This document shows, in pieces, positions 1-7,487 of a stretch of DNA of 64,000 nucleotides. How positions within the stretch are numbered: the stretch's first letter is position 1; every line of letters starts with the position of its first letter. Source of the DNA: UBA1429 sp964482225 (GTDB lineage: Bacteria; Chloroflexota; Anaerolineae; UBA1429). Made by a program: the position numbers and the translations under genes. The stretch lies in NCBI GenBank assembly GCA_964482225.1, contig CAYZWT010000003.1, positions 62,001 to 126,000 of the forward strand. The letters are read 5' to 3'. Under the pieces are notes generated by a model that was not told the DNA's origin, made no database searches, and worked only from the letters and a program-made list of their open reading frames with translations.

Positions 1-194
1 ACGCCATCCTGGTAGGCCAGGACGTGGGTGGGGTGGGGGAACAACTCCAGGAAGGGGCGATAGTCCTCCTCAAAGGCGCGGGAGCAGAGGGCGATGATGG
101 CCTCGCGCTCGGTGTGGGAGAGCCCTGCGGCGGGGACAACGCGGAGGATGAGGGCTCTATCAAGCAAAGTCTTGGGGTCGTCGAGTATGATCAC
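1..194 (-). CDS. GNAT-family acetyltransferase, N-terminal part (cut by window edge)
   Basis: The reading frame runs off the left edge, so only about 64 N-terminal residues are visible. They include the stretch LSHTEREAIIALCSRAFEED followed by THVLAYQDG. This resembles the start of GNAT N-acetyltransferases of the aminoglycoside 2'-N-acetyltransferase-like group, where an 'LS..ER..I..LC..AF..DY' helix precedes the first core strand. The acetyl-CoA loop lies outside the window, so the function is inferred from the N-terminus alone. The start is uncertain: GTG at 194 or GTG at 224 both fit. The next gene upstream on the same strand ends at 232, so the two may be cotranscribed. Confidence 0.5.
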   Translation of the reverse strand, partial: MIILDDPKTLLDRALILRVVPAAGLSHTEREAIIALCSRAFEEDYRPFLELFPHPTHVLAYQDG

Positions 195-231
195 CCTGGT
201 TGAGGTCGAGCCATGTCTTGACACTGGCGGC

Positions 232-1143
232 TCACATGAGCACGTGAACAGCGATATCCCATACCTCCGCTTGCTCGGGATGAGAGCTGCCGCCCGCGCA
301 CCGAAAGCCTATGCTCCCGCGAGAGTTCCCCAAGAAAGATGAATCGTCAAAAACGAGTCCGCCGTTGATGAACATACGGACACGCTTGCCCGTCACGACT
401 ACGGAACACGTGAAGGGGCTTTGAACGCTACACTCGTGGCGAACTGTGAAGAAGTTCGCGTCCCACTCTGGCCCGACTGAAGCTATGCGCCGACGGTGAG
501 GCCGTACGTATTCTGGGGTGATCTGAAGCATTTCATAGTTTTCTCTGTCTATTGCCCGAATAATCACTCCCATGTTACGCGAAACTACCCTGGCACTGAA
601 GCTGAAAATGAGGTCTTGCCAATTCCTACCATCTCGCAAGATGCCGCCGCGATCGGACTGGCCAACGAGTAATACACCATTCTCTACGCGCCAGTTCCCG
701 TCACAGTCCCATCTTGCCAGATCAATGAACTGGTCGGAAAAGGCTCCTACAGGTAGTGTCTGAGCGTTAGCATGCGTGCGGAGTCGGACATCATGGTGAA
801 ACCAGCCAAAGACTAGAAGGGCAAGTAGCGCAACAAAGGCTGACAGAAGCCAGCCAGGTACTACATGCCCCGTGACGAAAAAGGCGGCCAGCTCGTTGCG
901 CGTTGACCAGACGAGGACTGCGGCTGAGATCGCAGACACGATTGCCAGAAGGGCCTTCCTGTGGCGCCAGAGTTTAGCCCTTCTCGGCCAGACAGTCATG
1001 TAAACGAACAACGCCGCAGACACTAGTGCAATCGGTTTTCGCCAAGTCCAAAGAAAGTGCAAGGCGCTTTCTCGTCGAACAAGCCAGGGGACGAATGTTA
1101 TCACAGCTTGTACTACGAGCTTGATGATCTCTCCTTTTGACAA
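232..1143 (-). CDS. Hypothetical membrane protein with C-terminal LamG/DUF1080-like beta domain
   Basis: 303 residues. The N-terminal third has about four hydrophobic segments (roughly residues 8-22, 37-52, 63-80 and 89-113). From residue 130 on it looks like an extracytoplasmic concanavalin-type beta sandwich: a WRVENGVLLVG strand, GVIIRAIDRENYEMLQI, then GKRVRMFINGGLVFDD. These are the phrases seen in LamG or 3-keto-disaccharide hydrolase-like domains that bind glycans. The start codon is TTG at 1143, preceded by GAGGTGA at a good Shine-Dalgarno distance. Base composition is clearly lower in GC than the neighbours; in 541-600 only 28 of 60 bases are G or C. That suggests recent transfer. 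No specific function can be given. Confidence 0.6.
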   Translation of the reverse strand: MSKGEIIKLVVQAVITFVPWLVRRESALHFLWTWRKPIALVSAALFVYMTVWPRRAKLWRHRKALLAIVSAISAAVLVWSTRNELAAFFVTGHVVPGWLLSAFVALLALLVFGWFHHDVRLRTHANAQTLPVGAFSDQFIDLARWDCDGNWRVENGVLLVGQSDRGGILRDGRNWQDLIFSFSARVVSRNMGVIIRAIDRENYEMLQITPEYVRPHRRRIASVGPEWDANFFTVRHECSVQSPFTCSVVVTGKRVRMFINGGLVFDDSSFLGNSRGSIGFRCAGGSSHPEQAEVWDIAVHVLM

Positions 1144-1357
1144 CGATCACCTCACAAGTGCGGTTCTTTGTTGAGCGCTTGCGGCCGCAAGGTGCTTGAC
1201 GGCCATCTGACTCTACGCATACACATCAACTGGCGCGCAGATAGGGATACTACGGACTCTGTTCTCTACAGGGGAGCCGCCTGCCGCTATCCGCATTCTA
1301 TGACGGTCGAGGCAGATATGTCAAACCGTTTTTATGCCACCTCTCCCCCATCACCGC

Positions 1358-1435
1358 TCAACCCTCTGTCTCCCCTGCGCCAAGCATCCCCGCCGAATAG
1401 CTGACCAGGATGTTGGCACCCAGCAACACGCGCAT
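1358..1435 (-). pseudogene. PIN-domain (VapC-like) toxin relic, 25 codons
   Basis: On the minus strand an ATG at 1435 opens MRVLLGANILVSYSAG and stops after 25 codons. This matches the canonical beginning of PIN-domain ribonuclease toxins ('MRVLLDANILVSYLL'), with the first catalytic aspartate replaced by glycine and the frame lost after about 15 residues. The rest of a roughly 130-residue PIN domain is missing. Together with the fragment just upstream at 1441-1560 it looks like a dead toxin-antitoxin pair. The remaining bases from 1144 to 1357 show no gene or structure that I can support. Confidence 0.5.
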
Positions 1436-1440
1436 GGCGG

Positions 1441-1560
1441 TCAGTCTGCCTCAGGACGCGACTGGCGCCGGGGCGCCGCATCGGCCAATGCCTCGCGGGC
1501 CAGCCGGTCGGCCAGAGCGGCGGCTTGCTCAACGTCCAGGTCGTCGTTGCGCGCCCTCCT
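1441..1560 (-). pseudogene. Small antitoxin-like ORF remnant lacking a standard start
   Basis: A 39-codon open stretch directly follows a TAA at 1561-1563 and contains a helical, charged segment (NDDLDVEQAAALADRLAREA), ending in a basic tail and TGA. It has no ATG, GTG or TTG in frame; CTG in the NDDLD segment would be the only near-start. An AAAGGAGG motif lies just upstream. It ends 5 bases before the PIN-like ATG at 1435, the usual antitoxin-toxin spacing. I read it as the C-terminal end of an antitoxin whose N-terminus was lost. A short live peptide starting at CTG cannot be excluded. Confidence 0.4.
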
Positions 1561-1565
1561 TTACC

Positions 1566-2378
1566 TCAGCCCAGCAAGAGGCTCGCCAGGTTGACCACGA
1601 ATAGCGCCACGTGAAAAGTCGCGTGAGAGACCATGGCCACCTCCAGGCTGCGCCGCCAATAGAACCAGCCAAAGACCAGGCCGCCCAGGGCGTTCAGCAG
1701 CACCGTGCGGATTACCAGCAGTGGGGTCAGCTCGACCATCGCGGCCAGGGCGGGCAGGTGGGCAACGCCAAAGAGCAAAGCCGCTAGCACGATGGCCGTC
1801 CACACGAGCCAGGGCCGAGGCGCACCCTGGCCGCGATGGGTGATGCGCCAGCCGAGCCAGACGAGCAGGCTCATGACGCCCCACCGCAGCAAGAGCTCCT
1901 CGGTGATGCCGCCATAGAGGATGCCGATCACGAGACGACCGACCAGGTCTAGCACCGTCGCGGCGCCGTTGGCCAGGTCCGCATCGGCGAACGGGGCTAC
2001 GAGCAGATCCGCCACCAGGACGATGGCAAAAAAGAGCACGCCGGCCACCACGGCCAGGGCGACATGGGGGCGCAACTCGGGCCAGAGGGCCGCGCCAGTG
2101 CGCACCTTGTCCGCTACTAGGGAGCGCAGCCCGACCCTGTGGGCCAGCAGCGTCCCGACGGCCACGGCGACGACCAACAGAAGCACAGATTGGGCCAGAG
2201 ATGCGGCCACCAGCACGGCCTCGGGCAACTCGGCCATCTCGGGCGGGAGCGTGCCCAGCAAATCGATCACGGTCGGGATCAGAGACACGATCCCTGGCAG
2301 GCCCAGGGCAAAGATGGCGAAAAAAGTCCTAAAGAAGCGTGTGGGGGTCGTCTGCGTGTCGTTGGTCGCGGTGTGCAT
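1566..2378 (-). CDS. CPBP-family intramembrane glutamic endopeptidase
   Basis: 270 residues, multi-spanning. The family's catalytic signatures are visible: motif 1 EELLLRWGVMSLL (paired glutamates plus arginine), motif 2 around FGVAHLPAL, and a terminal SHATFHV histidine segment near the C-terminus. CPBP (Abi/CAAX) proteases cut within the membrane and often mature peptides or modulate signalling; the substrate here is unknown. The start at 2378 was chosen because CAGGAGGAG sits ideally upstream; longer upstream frames lack a ribosome site. A minus-strand promoter lies at 2449-2476. The gene is transcribed away from the plus-strand carbohydrate genes. Confidence 0.85.
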   Translation of the reverse strand: MHTATNDTQTTPTRFFRTFFAIFALGLPGIVSLIPTVIDLLGTLPPEMAELPEAVLVAASLAQSVLLLVVAVAVGTLLAHRVGLRSLVADKVRTGAALWPELRPHVALAVVAGVLFFAIVLVADLLVAPFADADLANGAATVLDLVGRLVIGILYGGITEELLLRWGVMSLLVWLGWRITHRGQGAPRPWLVWTAIVLAALLFGVAHLPALAAMVELTPLLVIRTVLLNALGGLVFGWFYWRRSLEVAMVSHATFHVALFVVNLASLLLG

Positions 2379-2448
2379 AAGCTCCTCCTGCGGGGATACT
2401 CGTGTGCGGCGCCAGCCGATCTCGACGGGCATCTCTTGGCCCGCCCCC

Positions 2449-2476
2449 ATTGTAGCCGGAGCGGGGCGAGGGTCAA
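2449..2476 (-). promoter_or_regulatory. Sigma-70-type promoter for the CPBP protease
   Basis: Reading the minus strand: TTGACC, 16 bases, TACAAT. It sits about 70 bases upstream of the ATG at 2378 and faces away from the plus-strand promoter at 2523. Confidence 0.6.
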
Positions 2477-2522
2477 GGGAATGTACAGCAGGGGAAGGAG
2501 GCGGAAAAGGGAGCCCTCCCGC

Positions 2523-2551
2523 TTGCCCCCCGATGGCCCTTGCGCTATCAT
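2523..2551 (+). promoter_or_regulatory. Sigma-70-type promoter for the GHL6-like glycoside hydrolase
   Basis: TTGCCC, 17 bases, TATCAT, ending 37 bases before the ATG at 2589. The layout (N17 and a TATCAT-type -10) matches other promoters in this window. Confidence 0.6.
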
Positions 2552-2588
2552 GCCCGCAACCGATCCCACCCACGAAAGGACCCTATCC

Positions 2589-4589
2589 ATGACCTATTGG
2601 TGGCAGGACAAGCCCTGGCGTATGATCCAGACCAACCTGCGCGAGATTGACATGCTCGATATCAGCGCCGAACGCATGGTCGCCGACCTGCGCGATCTCA
2701 AGGCCACGGCGGTGCTGTTCAACTGCGCCGGCATCATCGCCAGCTATCCCACCAAGCTGCCCTTTCACTACCAAAGCCCCTACCTCACGGGCGACAGCCT
2801 GGGGGAGATCATCGCGGCCTGCCACGCGGCGGGCATCCGGCTGCTGGCGCGCACCGATTTCAGCAAGGTGCGTCGCCCTCTCTACGAGCAGCACCCCCAC
2901 TGGGCCTATCGCACCGCCGGCGGCGAGATCGTGGATTATAACGGCGATGTGCACGTCTGCGTCCTGGGCGAGTATCAGCAGGTCTATGCCTTGCAGATCA
3001 TTGAGGAGCTGCTGACCGAATACGATGTGGACGGCATATTCTTCAACATGGGCGGGTTCCAGTCGCGCGATTACTCCGGCAACGCCTATGGCCCCTGCCA
3101 CTGCGCCGCCTGCCAGCGAGCGTTCCACGCGATGTTCGGCCTGCCCCTGCCTAATGGGGAAGACATGGCCGATCCCGTCTGGCGCAAGTATCGCGTGTTC
3201 ACCGAGCGCATGATGGCCGCGTTCAATGCCAGGGTGCGCGCGTTCATTCACGGGCTGCGCCCCGATATCGCCATAGACAAGGACTATGGGCGGCGGGCGG
3301 GGTTCATCCGCCAGGAATCCAACACCGCCGTGGATCGGCCCTTGCCCCACTGGCAGCACGACGCCAGCTCGAACACCAAGTGGGCCGTGGGCACCTATCC
3401 CGAGCTGATCTCGACCAACACGTCGGTGGACTTTATTGACTTTCCCTACCGGCATGTGGCCGTCTCACCCCACCAGCAGGCGCTGCGCCTGGCCCAGTCG
3501 CTGGCCAACGGCGGCGCCCTGGATTGGTACCTGATCGGGCGGCTGGACAACCACGAGGACCGTAGCGGGTATGCGCCGGTGCGCCAGATGTTCCATTACC
3601 ACGCCGCCCACGAGGCCGAGTACGTGGGCAACCGGCCCCAGGCCGACGTGCTGCTGTTGAACAACAACCGCTGCAGCGATCCCGAGTCCCGGGGTTGGTT
3701 CCGCGTCCTGGTCGAGAACCACTTTTTGTTCGATGCGCCTTTGCTAGAGACGGCCCTGGAGCGTGACTGGAGCGGTTACCGGGCGGTGATCCTGCCCGAT
3801 CTGCGCTACCTGAGCGACGCGCTGTGCGCCAAGCTGGATGCCTATGTGGCCGAGGGCGGGACGCTGATCTCGGTTTACCAGAGCGGGTTCGGCGATGAGA
3901 TGTACGAGCAACGGCCTGCCCCGGCCCTCGCGAGCCTGGGGATCGCCCAGGTGGAGCAGGCGCGCCCGGACATGCGCTCCAGCTACTTTCAGGTGCGCGA
4001 CAAAGCCCTCTTCCCCCGGCTTGCCGATACGGACCTGGTGTTCATGGATGGCCCTTACCTCTATGCCGCCTATGCGCCGGAGGCCGAGCAGCACCTCAAG
4101 CTGGTGCCGCCCCACAACTATGGGCCGCCCGAGCGCTGCTACTATGAGCTGGTGGTGGATCGCCCCGGGTTCACCGTGCACCCCCACGGCCAGGGGCGCG
4201 CCATCCATCTGCCCTGGCTGCCGGGCAGCCTGTTCCACCGCCAGGGCTACACCAATACGGCCTGGTTCCTCGCCGACCTGATCGAGCGCGTGGCGGGCGT
4301 GGCGCCCGTGGGCGGCAACCTGCCCGAGCAGGTCGAGGTGACGCGCATGGCCAATGCTGCCGGGTTCGACCTGATCCACCTGGTGAACAGCTCGGGCCAC
4401 TATGGCGCCAGTTTCTACGCACCGGTGACCATGCACGATGTCGAGATCGCGCTGCCCTATGATCGTCCGCCAGAGCAGGCAGTGAGCCTGACCACGGGCG
4501 CGCCGGTAGAGACGGCCTATGCCGATGGCGTGCTGACCCTATCGGTGCCAAGGCTGGAGCTGTTCGAGGCCATCAAGCTGATGTGGTGA
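2589..4589 (+). CDS. Putative glycoside hydrolase (GHL6-like TIM barrel with beta-galactosidase-type trimerization domain)
   Basis: 666 residues, no signal peptide. Residues 1-330 read as a TIM-barrel hydrolase of the 'hypothetical glycosyl hydrolase 6' type: WRMIQTNLREIDMLDI, FNCAGIIASYPTKLPFH, and DVDGIFFNMGGF before a cysteine-rich CHCAACQRAF segment. The C-terminal half (about 370-580) resembles the glutamine-amidotransferase-fold trimerization domain of GH42 beta-galactosidases, with YVAEGGTLISVYQSG. A beta-rich tail follows. Expected role: cytoplasmic cleavage of an oligosaccharide; substrate unknown. The ATG at 2589 fits the family's N-terminus and is preceded by GAAAGGA; in-frame codons further upstream run through the promoter. 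It sits beside a rhamnosidase, so a plant or microbial glycan is plausible. Confidence 0.8.
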   Translation: MTYWWQDKPWRMIQTNLREIDMLDISAERMVADLRDLKATAVLFNCAGIIASYPTKLPFHYQSPYLTGDSLGEIIAACHAAGIRLLARTDFSKVRRPLYEQHPHWAYRTAGGEIVDYNGDVHVCVLGEYQQVYALQIIEELLTEYDVDGIFFNMGGFQSRDYSGNAYGPCHCAACQRAFHAMFGLPLPNGEDMADPVWRKYRVFTERMMAAFNARVRAFIHGLRPDIAIDKDYGRRAGFIRQESNTAVDRPLPHWQHDASSNTKWAVGTYPELISTNTSVDFIDFPYRHVAVSPHQQALRLAQSLANGGALDWYLIGRLDNHEDRSGYAPVRQMFHYHAAHEAEYVGNRPQADVLLLNNNRCSDPESRGWFRVLVENHFLFDAPLLETALERDWSGYRAVILPDLRYLSDALCAKLDAYVAEGGTLISVYQSGFGDEMYEQRPAPALASLGIAQVEQARPDMRSSYFQVRDKALFPRLADTDLVFMDGPYLYAAYAPEAEQHLKLVPPHNYGPPERCYYELVVDRPGFTVHPHGQGRAIHLPWLPGSLFHRQGYTNTAWFLADLIERVAGVAPVGGNLPEQVEVTRMANAAGFDLIHLVNSSGHYGASFYAPVTMHDVEIALPYDRPPEQAVSLTTGAPVETAYADGVLTLSVPRLELFEAIKLMW

Positions 4590-4757
4590 GGCGGCGCCTC
4601 TTGCGGGCCGCTGCAAGCGTATCGGTTCAGTCCTGGGGAGTCCCCCTGTCCAACTGGACACCACGAAGCATAAAGGGGGCGCGACGCCCGCATCCTGTGT
4701 GGCTATTCTCGAGGCAGTTACGAGCCCTGGGCCCCCTGCAGGGTCTGTTCAAAGTCG

Positions 4758-4925
4758 CGGTTATGGTAAAGCGAGCTGCTCTTGCTTTGCTGCGGCCGGT
4801 CGCCCTCATCCCCGACGAAACCTGCTCACAGAGCGGGTTTCGTTTGCCCCCTTCTCCCATTCCTATGGAAGAAGGGGGTGTCGATTCTAAAACGGTCTAC
4901 TCTGGTATTTTGGGGGATGAGGGCC
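4758..4925 (+). repeat. Dispersed intergenic repeat, copy A
   Basis: This non-coding stretch aligns with the reverse complement of 31145-31272. Shared blocks include GGTTATGG, TGCTGCGGCCGG, GCCCTCA.CCCCGAC.AAACC, GGAAGAAGG-type purine runs and ACGGTCTA.TC. Copy A carries about 37 extra bases containing the second hairpin arm (4831-4842). The rest of 4590-5072 holds no gene that I can support. Confidence 0.7.
4816..4842 (+). repeat. Hairpin inside dispersed repeat copy A
   Basis: CGAAACCTGCTC, loop ACA, GAGCGGGTTTCG: a 12-bp stem with one G-T pair. The same CCCCG.CGAAAC core builds the much longer hairpin at 20359-20406, which suggests one sequence family. Confidence 0.65.
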
Positions 4926-4977
4926 TCACAGAGCACCGAGAGCATCTCTCGCCGTGAAGGGATCTGTACATAATACC

Positions 4978-4996
4978 GACAATGAAAAGACCCTGG
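4978..4996 (+). promoter_or_regulatory. 19-base conserved upstream element, copy 1
   Basis: GACAATGAAAAGACCCTGG, identical to 20501-20519. Here it ends 17 bases before the -35 box at 5014; there it ends 18 bases before the -35 box at 20538. Constant placement suggests an activator site or an upstream promoter element. Confidence 0.5.
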
Positions 4997-5013
4997 GCCC
5001 CCTGGGTTCTGGC

Positions 5014-5042
5014 TTGACAGTACATCCAGAGCGCCCTATCCT
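5014..5042 (+). promoter_or_regulatory. Near-consensus promoter for the rhamnosidase-lipoprotein pair
   Basis: Perfect TTGACA, 17 bases, TATCCT, 30 bases upstream of the ATG at 5073, with AGGAGG between promoter and start. Confidence 0.75.
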
Positions 5043-5072
5043 AGCCGCAACCACGGCAACAGGAGGCCCTCC

Positions 5073-7487
5073 ATGCGGGTCGTGACCGAACAGAACCCAT
5101 TTCCGCCGCCGGCCATGCCCGGCTATTGGCAACCCGCCGACGATTGGCGCTGTCGCTGGATCTGGCACCCGAGTGTCCCATCGAATGGGCCCGCCGTGCT
5201 GGCCTTTCGCTTGCCGTTCCGCCTGGGTGCGCCCGAGGAGACGCGCCTGCACGTGAGCGCGGACCAGCGCTACGAGTTGTTCCTGGATGGCGAACGCCTG
5301 GGGCGTGGCCCGCAGCGGGGCGACCCAGGGCACTGGCATTTTGAGACCTACCAGATCGCGCTGGCCGCTGGCGATCACCTGCTGGCGGCCAGGGTCTGGT
5401 GGCTGCCCGATGATGGCCCGCCCATGGCCCAGATGTCGGCCAAGCCGGGCTTTCTCCTGTATGCCCAAGGGCCGCTCTCCGATACCCTCTCCACCGGCGC
5501 CGCCGATTGGCTGGTGAGCCCCATCGAGACCTATGGCCGCGAGCCGACCAACCTTTCGGGCTACCACGTTACGGGTTGGGCGTTCCATGTGGACGGCGCC
5601 CGCGTGCCCTGGGGCTGGGAGCGCGACGCAACGCCCTCGGGCGCATGGGTCGCGGCCGTTGCCACCGAGACGCCCATCGGCCCAGGGCACCCGCGCTTTG
5701 AGAGCGAGACGGCGACCCGCCGGCCCCAGCACCACCTGTTGCCCAATCCCTTGCCGGCCATGCTGGAGGTCGAGCGGCTAACGGGCCGCGTGCGCCATGC
5801 CGCGCCGGACGGCCAAGAGGGCGCCATCGCGCCCGACCGGCACGACGCAGCCCTTGCGGCCCTCTGGCAGGCGTTGCTCACGGAGCAGGTGCCGCTAGAG
5901 ATTCCCCCCGGCCAACGGCAGCGCATCTTGATTGATCTCGATGATTACTATTGCGCCTATCCCGAATTGGTAACGACGGGCGGCCAGGGGGCGCAGGTGC
6001 GCCTGGGCTGGGCCGAGAGCCTGTTTGCAGCGCCAGACCCGCACGATATGGCCAAAGGGAACCGGGACGAGATCGAGTTCAAGTACTTTCGCGGTCCGTT
6101 CGACCGCTTTAGCCCCGAGGGCGGCCCCCACCGCCTCTATGACACCCTGTGGTGGCGCGCGGGGCGCTATGTGGCGTGCTGGGTAGAGACGGGCGACGCG
6201 CCCCTCACCATCGAGAGGCTGGCGTTTCGCGAGACGCGCTACCCACTGGCCTGGGAAGGAACGCTGCGCACCGGCGACGAGGCCCTGGATCGGGCCTGGC
6301 CCATCCTCTATCGCGCCTTGCAGATGTGCGCCCACGAGACCTATATGGATTGCCCCTACTATGAGCAGCTCATGTACGTTGGCGATACGCGCATCGAGGC
6401 GCTGGTCACCTATCTGACGTCGCACGACGACCGGCTGCCCACGCTGGCCTGCCAGCTCTTTGATTGGTCGCGGGATGCCGATGGCCTGACCAAGTCCCGC
6501 TATCCCTCCGCGGTGCCGCAGGTGATCCCGCCTTTTTCCCTCTGGTGGGTGGCGATGGTGCACGACCACTGGATGTGGCGAGACCAGGCCGAGCGCGTGC
6601 GCGGCTGGCTGCCGGGCGTGCAGGCGGTGCTGGCCGCCTTTGAGAGCCACATCGGCGCCCAGGGGCTCGTACAGGGCATGGATGGCTGGGGTTTTGTGGA
6701 TTGGGCGCCCGGGTGGAGAGCGGGATGGCCGCCAGGGCCGCCCGAGGGCCCCAGCGCCCTGGTGAACCTGCAATACGTCTATGCGCTGGATCGCGCCGCC
6801 GAGATGCTGCACTGGTTCGGGCAGGCGGCCCTGGCGCAACACTGGCGGCAAGTCAGCCAACGGGTGCGCCAGGCGCTCATCTCGACCTTTTGGGATGACG
6901 AGCGTGGGCTGCTGGCCGATGAGGTCGCCCACGCGCACTTTTCCGAGCATGCCCAATGCCTGGCCCTGTTGACCGATCTGCTGGCGGACGAGCGACGCGA
7001 GCGCATGATCGAGGGACTGCTGCACGCCCCCGATCTGACCCGCGCCACGATCTACTTTAGCCACTATTTGCTAGAGGCGCTGCACAAGATCGGCGCAATG
7101 GGGCCGTTCTTTGAGCGGCTGGCCTTCTGGAAGGCCCTGCCGGGGCTGGGCTTTCGCACAACCCTGGAGGCGCCCGAGCCTTCGCGCTCAGATTGCCACG
7201 CCTGGGGGGCGCACCCGATCTACCATGCCTACGTTTCGCTGCTGGGAGCCCGACCCGCCGAACCGGGCTTTCGCAGCATTCGTATCGCGCCGCAACCCGG
7301 GCCGCTCTCTGCGTTGGCGGGCAGCTTGCCCCATGTGGGCGGCGGCAGCGTCGCCTTTGACCTGCGCTTTGCGGGCGATGCCCTGGCCGGAGAGATCACT
7401 TTGCCCGAGGGGCTGTGCGGCGAATTGCTGTGGCAGGGCCGGGCCATGCCGTTGGCGCCGGGGCGCAACACCGTGGGGCCAGCCTGA
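5073..7487 (+). CDS. Alpha-L-rhamnosidase-like glycoside hydrolase, family GH78
   Basis: 804 residues. The N-terminal beta domain (to about residue 200) has the galactose-binding-like phrase ADQRYELFLDGERLGRGP typical of GH78. The (alpha/alpha)6 catalytic region carries ETYMDCPYYEQLMYVGD, the family's 'DCP.YEQ..Y.GD' signature, and a downstream SDCHAWGAHP matching the conserved S.CHAW..HP motif. A beta sandwich closes the protein. It should remove terminal L-rhamnose from glycosides by inversion. There is no signal peptide, so it likely acts on imported oligosaccharides. The start has an AGGAGG ribosome site. The stop codon abuts the ATG of the lipoprotein gene. Confidence 0.85.
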   Translation: MRVVTEQNPFPPPAMPGYWQPADDWRCRWIWHPSVPSNGPAVLAFRLPFRLGAPEETRLHVSADQRYELFLDGERLGRGPQRGDPGHWHFETYQIALAAGDHLLAARVWWLPDDGPPMAQMSAKPGFLLYAQGPLSDTLSTGAADWLVSPIETYGREPTNLSGYHVTGWAFHVDGARVPWGWERDATPSGAWVAAVATETPIGPGHPRFESETATRRPQHHLLPNPLPAMLEVERLTGRVRHAAPDGQEGAIAPDRHDAALAALWQALLTEQVPLEIPPGQRQRILIDLDDYYCAYPELVTTGGQGAQVRLGWAESLFAAPDPHDMAKGNRDEIEFKYFRGPFDRFSPEGGPHRLYDTLWWRAGRYVACWVETGDAPLTIERLAFRETRYPLAWEGTLRTGDEALDRAWPILYRALQMCAHETYMDCPYYEQLMYVGDTRIEALVTYLTSHDDRLPTLACQLFDWSRDADGLTKSRYPSAVPQVIPPFSLWWVAMVHDHWMWRDQAERVRGWLPGVQAVLAAFESHIGAQGLVQGMDGWGFVDWAPGWRAGWPPGPPEGPSALVNLQYVYALDRAAEMLHWFGQAALAQHWRQVSQRVRQALISTFWDDERGLLADEVAHAHFSEHAQCLALLTDLLADERRERMIEGLLHAPDLTRATIYFSHYLLEALHKIGAMGPFFERLAFWKALPGLGFRTTLEAPEPSRSDCHAWGAHPIYHAYVSLLGARPAEPGFRSIRIAPQPGPLSALAGSLPHVGGGSVAFDLRFAGDALAGEITLPEGLCGELLWQGRAMPLAPGRNTVGPA

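Noticed and set aside
1332..1532. 66-residue minus-strand ORF starting TTG as a gene
   Set aside because: Composition is Arg/Trp/Pro-rich as in shadow frames; the PIN-like and antitoxin-like fragments in other frames explain the region better.
2139..2588. N-terminal extension of the GHL6-like hydrolase by 150 codons
   Set aside because: It would run antisense through the CPBP gene and across the promoter; the ATG at 2589 matches the fold start and has a ribosome site and promoter.
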